A stretch of DNA of 7,738 nucleotides from Spirochaetes bacterium ADurb.Bin110 (GTDB lineage Bacteria > Spirochaetota > Spirochaetia > Treponematales > Rectinemataceae): NCBI GenBank assembly GCA_002070755.1, contig MWDY01000140.1, positions 1 through 7,738 on the forward strand, written 5' to 3'. Both the position numbers and the translations under genes were made by a program. Shown piece after piece: positions 6,195-7,738 of this stretch; the first letter of the stretch is position 1; each line of letters starts with the position of its first letter. The notes under the pieces were generated by a model, which was given only the letters and a program-made list of their open reading frames with translations, was not told the origin of the DNA and did no database searches.

Positions 6195-6205
6195 TTCGAT
6201 ACATT
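6177..6205 (+). promoter_or_regulatory. Putative promoter of the RNA methyltransferase-pyrB pair
   Basis: TTGCGA (6177-6182) and TACATT (6200-6205, fits TANNNT) are 17 nt apart. Initiation near 6212 would leave a leader of only about 5 nt before the ATG at 6217. There is no usable Shine-Dalgarno; the AGG at 6211-6213 is too close to the start codon. The elements interleave with those of the opposite promoter. Confidence 0.4.
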
Positions 6206-6216
6206 AGTACAGGCTC

Positions 6217-7389
6217 ATGTGCGCTGATACGCTCACCCTTAGGGTTGAAAAACTCTCTTCAAACGGTGAGGGTATAGCTTTTTCAGAAGGAAAAGCAGTC
6301 TTCTTGCCTTTCGCTATTCCAGGCGAGACGGCGCTTGCGGAAATAATCGAAGAACATTCTAGCTTTTCGAGAGCAAAACTCATCGATATAGAAGAATCCT
6401 CCCCTTATCGGGTGGAACCTTTTTGCCCTCATTTTGGCGACTGCGGCGGTTGTACTCTTCAGCATATTGGATTTGAATACCAAACATTGCTCAAAAAACA
6501 AGCGGCTCAAGAGACCTTTATCCGTATCGGAGGCTTTGATCCCGGAGAGCTTCAAATCATCACAGGAGAAAACTACCATTATCGCAATCGCGCCCAGATC
6601 CATGCCTGTGGAGACGGTAGTCTTGGTTTTGCAAAGACTGGCTCACGCGAGAGCGTAAGGGCATCTCATTGCCCTGCCCTCGTTCCAATTATCGAGCGCT
6701 GGCTGATCTCCGAAAATAGAAAAGCCCATCCCTATCGCGCCCTGTCCGCCCTGATCGGCGACAGACCTCGCTTTGTAGTTTTTGGCCAGGAAGATCGCCT
6801 TTACATTGAAGGAAGAGACGGCTTTGGAAAGGCAAAAGTAATCGGTAAGGAATTGAAGTTCTCGCTTGCAAGCTTTTTTCAGAGCAATATCTCAATGCTC
6901 GAAAAGCTAATTGCACAGGAAGTCGCACCGTTGGAGGGTAAGCGAGCTCTCGACCTCTATTGCGGTGCCGGCCTTTTTTCGCTATTCCTGGCGGAAAGAT
7001 TCGAAGCTATAGATTGTGTCGAAAGCGAAGCTGCTTCTTTGGAAGCTGCTCGAACGAACCTCGGATCGACAAAGGCAAAGATCGAGTTTTCGTGCACCAC
7101 AGTGGAACATTGGACACAAAAAGCTCCGACCAGCCTATCCTTCGATTGTATCGTTGCCGACCCACCGCGAACTGGAATGGCACCGCAGGTGCGCACATGG
7201 CTTTCTCTTGTAGATGCTCCAGCTCTTCTCTATATCAGCTGCGATCTTGCAAGCCTTGCACGCGATCTGCGAGACCTTTTTCAAAAAGGCTGGCAGCTCG
7301 AAAATATGACACTTTATGACTTTTATCCTCAGACGGGAAGGCTCGAAGCGGCCGTCCATCTAATAAAGGAGGCTAGACATGGCCCGTAA
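6217..7389 (+). CDS. TRAM-domain 4Fe-4S RNA uracil-5-methyltransferase (RlmD/RlmCD/TrmA superfamily)
   Basis: A 390-residue SAM-dependent enzyme that places a methyl group on C5 of a uridine, most likely in 23S rRNA. Residues 4-60 form a TRAM RNA-binding domain (LTLRVEKLSSNGEGIAF at its start). C70, C76, C79 (in CPHFGDCGGC) and C152 (HCPAL) form the 4Fe-4S site typical of RumA-like enzymes. The methyltransferase domain shows FFQSN (220-224), the SAM loop LDLYCGAGLFSL (245-256), DPPRTG (315-320), the nucleophile C342 in YISCDLASLARD, and a catalytic-base E377 in FYPQTGRLEA. The family usually has histidine where R375 lies; the glutamate is kept. The length is slightly short for the family, with no missing motif. 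Sequence alone does not separate RlmC, RlmD and bifunctional RlmCD specificity. Its end overlaps the next gene by 11 nt, so the two are very probably one operon. Confidence 0.88.
   Translation: MCADTLTLRVEKLSSNGEGIAFSEGKAVFLPFAIPGETALAEIIEEHSSFSRAKLIDIEESSPYRVEPFCPHFGDCGGCTLQHIGFEYQTLLKKQAAQETFIRIGGFDPGELQIITGENYHYRNRAQIHACGDGSLGFAKTGSRESVRASHCPALVPIIERWLISENRKAHPYRALSALIGDRPRFVVFGQEDRLYIEGRDGFGKAKVIGKELKFSLASFFQSNISMLEKLIAQEVAPLEGKRALDLYCGAGLFSLFLAERFEAIDCVESEAASLEAARTNLGSTKAKIEFSCTTVEHWTQKAPTSLSFDCIVADPPRTGMAPQVRTWLSLVDAPALLYISCDLASLARDLRDLFQKGWQLENMTLYDFYPQTGRLEAAVHLIKEARHGP
7365..7372 (+). promoter_or_regulatory. Strong Shine-Dalgarno for the aspartate carbamoyltransferase gene
   Basis: AAAGGAGG lies 6 nt before the ATG at 7379, inside the end of the methyltransferase gene. 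It fixes the start of the downstream gene and supports translation from a shared transcript. Confidence 0.75.
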
Positions 7390-7738
7390 TGGTCCTTTCA
7401 AAGGCAGATCTATTTCGGTAGTAAACGATCTATCGCTGGATGAACAACTCTATCTTTACCGCAAGACTCGAGAATTGAAAGAAACCGCGCGAGCCGGTGG
7501 CGATGTAGAAAAGTTCCGGATCAACGATAAGGATTATCAGGTGTACTTGATTTTTATGGAGAACTCTACGCGGACCCGCGAATCCTTTAGAAATGCAGGC
7601 AAATTCCTGGGCGCTCGGGTCAATGTCTTCGACGCCGCAACAAGCTCATTCAATAAGAACGAATCTATAACCGATGCTATCAAGATGCTCTTTGGCTACT
7701 CCGATGAGTCTTGTTTCATACTTCGCACAACTCTCGAA
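7379..7738 (+). CDS. pyrB: Aspartate carbamoyltransferase-like protein, N-terminal part (partial)
   Basis: The first 120 codons of a carbamoyltransferase run off the window. Aspartate carbamoyltransferase joins carbamoyl phosphate to aspartate in the committed step of pyrimidine synthesis. Visible features are FKGRSISVVNDLS (7-19), the carbamoyl-phosphate signature STRTR in IFMENSTRTRESF (58-70), LGARVNVFD (77-85) and SSFNKNESITD (89-99). K93 aligns with the active-site lysine of the 80s loop (E. coli K84), where the usual KGE reads KNE. The residue before STRTR is N rather than the common P. This looks like a divergent subfamily of catalytic chains, some of which are fused to a regulatory (PyrI-like) domain; the missing 3' end would show whether this one is. 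The SSxxKxES motif favours aspartate over ornithine carbamoyltransferase. The start overlaps the methyltransferase gene by 11 nt. Confidence 0.72.
   Translation, partial: MARNGPFKGRSISVVNDLSLDEQLYLYRKTRELKETARAGGDVEKFRINDKDYQVYLIFMENSTRTRESFRNAGKFLGARVNVFDAATSSFNKNESITDAIKMLFGYSDESCFILRTTLE

Noticed and set aside
6160..6204. 15-residue N-terminal extension of the beta-CASP nuclease from an ATG at 6202-6204
   Set aside because: The extension is outside the family's usual start, overlaps the divergent promoter elements, and the internal ATG at 6159 has a well-placed -10 box.
1..7738. Mobile elements, CRISPR arrays, defence or toxin genes
   Set aside because: No transposase or integrase motifs, terminal repeats, or regularly spaced repeats were seen; the tRNA has no attachment-site duplication within the window.

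Overview
The window is about 7.7 kb of ordinary-looking bacterial chromosome with mid-range base composition by eye. It holds a tRNA, six complete protein genes and two genes cut by the window edges. Class I redox enzymes of the 2-hydroxyacyl-CoA dehydratase type (ATP-dependent, oxygen-sensitive iron-sulfur proteins) imply a strict or near-strict anaerobe. The tRNA gene lacks an encoded CCA, and several promoter-proximal genes have no Shine-Dalgarno but carry a TANNNT box 6-11 nt before the start codon. My best guess is therefore an anaerobic actinomycete (Coriobacteriia-like). A spirochaete or clostridial anaerobe is not excluded.

Layout, left to right. (1) 1-102: the last 33 codons of a ROK-family sugar kinase or regulator. 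(2) 103-235: an A/T-rich spacer carrying a tRNA promoter. (3) 236-308: tRNA-Thr(CGU). (4) 322-3326: two translationally coupled genes (ATGA overlap). The first encodes a stand-alone 2-hydroxyacyl-CoA dehydratase/benzoyl-CoA reductase-like subunit. The second fuses another dehydratase-like subunit to its own ATP-driven activase. (5) 3375-4241: mtnP, methylthioadenosine phosphorylase, with a good Shine-Dalgarno. (6) 4310-4741: rpiB, ribose-5-phosphate isomerase B, behind a hairpin and its own putative promoter. (7) 4738-6159 on the minus strand: a beta-CASP metallo-beta-lactamase RNA-processing nuclease, convergent with rpiB and sharing stop-codon bases with it. (8) 6160-6216: a 57-bp divergent promoter region with interleaved elements. 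(9) 6217-7389: a TRAM-domain, 4Fe-4S RNA uracil-5-methyltransferase. It overlaps by 11 nt (10) the start of an aspartate-carbamoyltransferase-like gene (7379 to the window end).

Functional picture. The most interesting block is the dehydratase/activase pair. The activase domain should hydrolyse ATP to push one low-potential electron onto cluster(s) held by the two dehydratase-like chains, which each carry three plausible cluster cysteines. The substrate cannot be told from sequence, and no electron donor, CoA-transferase or CoA-ligase lies in the window. mtnP and rpiB both handle pentose phosphates from nucleoside salvage. The beta-CASP nuclease and the RNA methyltransferase both act on RNA and share a divergent promoter. 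No mobile element, CRISPR array or defence island is visible. I see no wholly new system; the dehydratase/activase fusion is the best candidate for unknown biochemistry.
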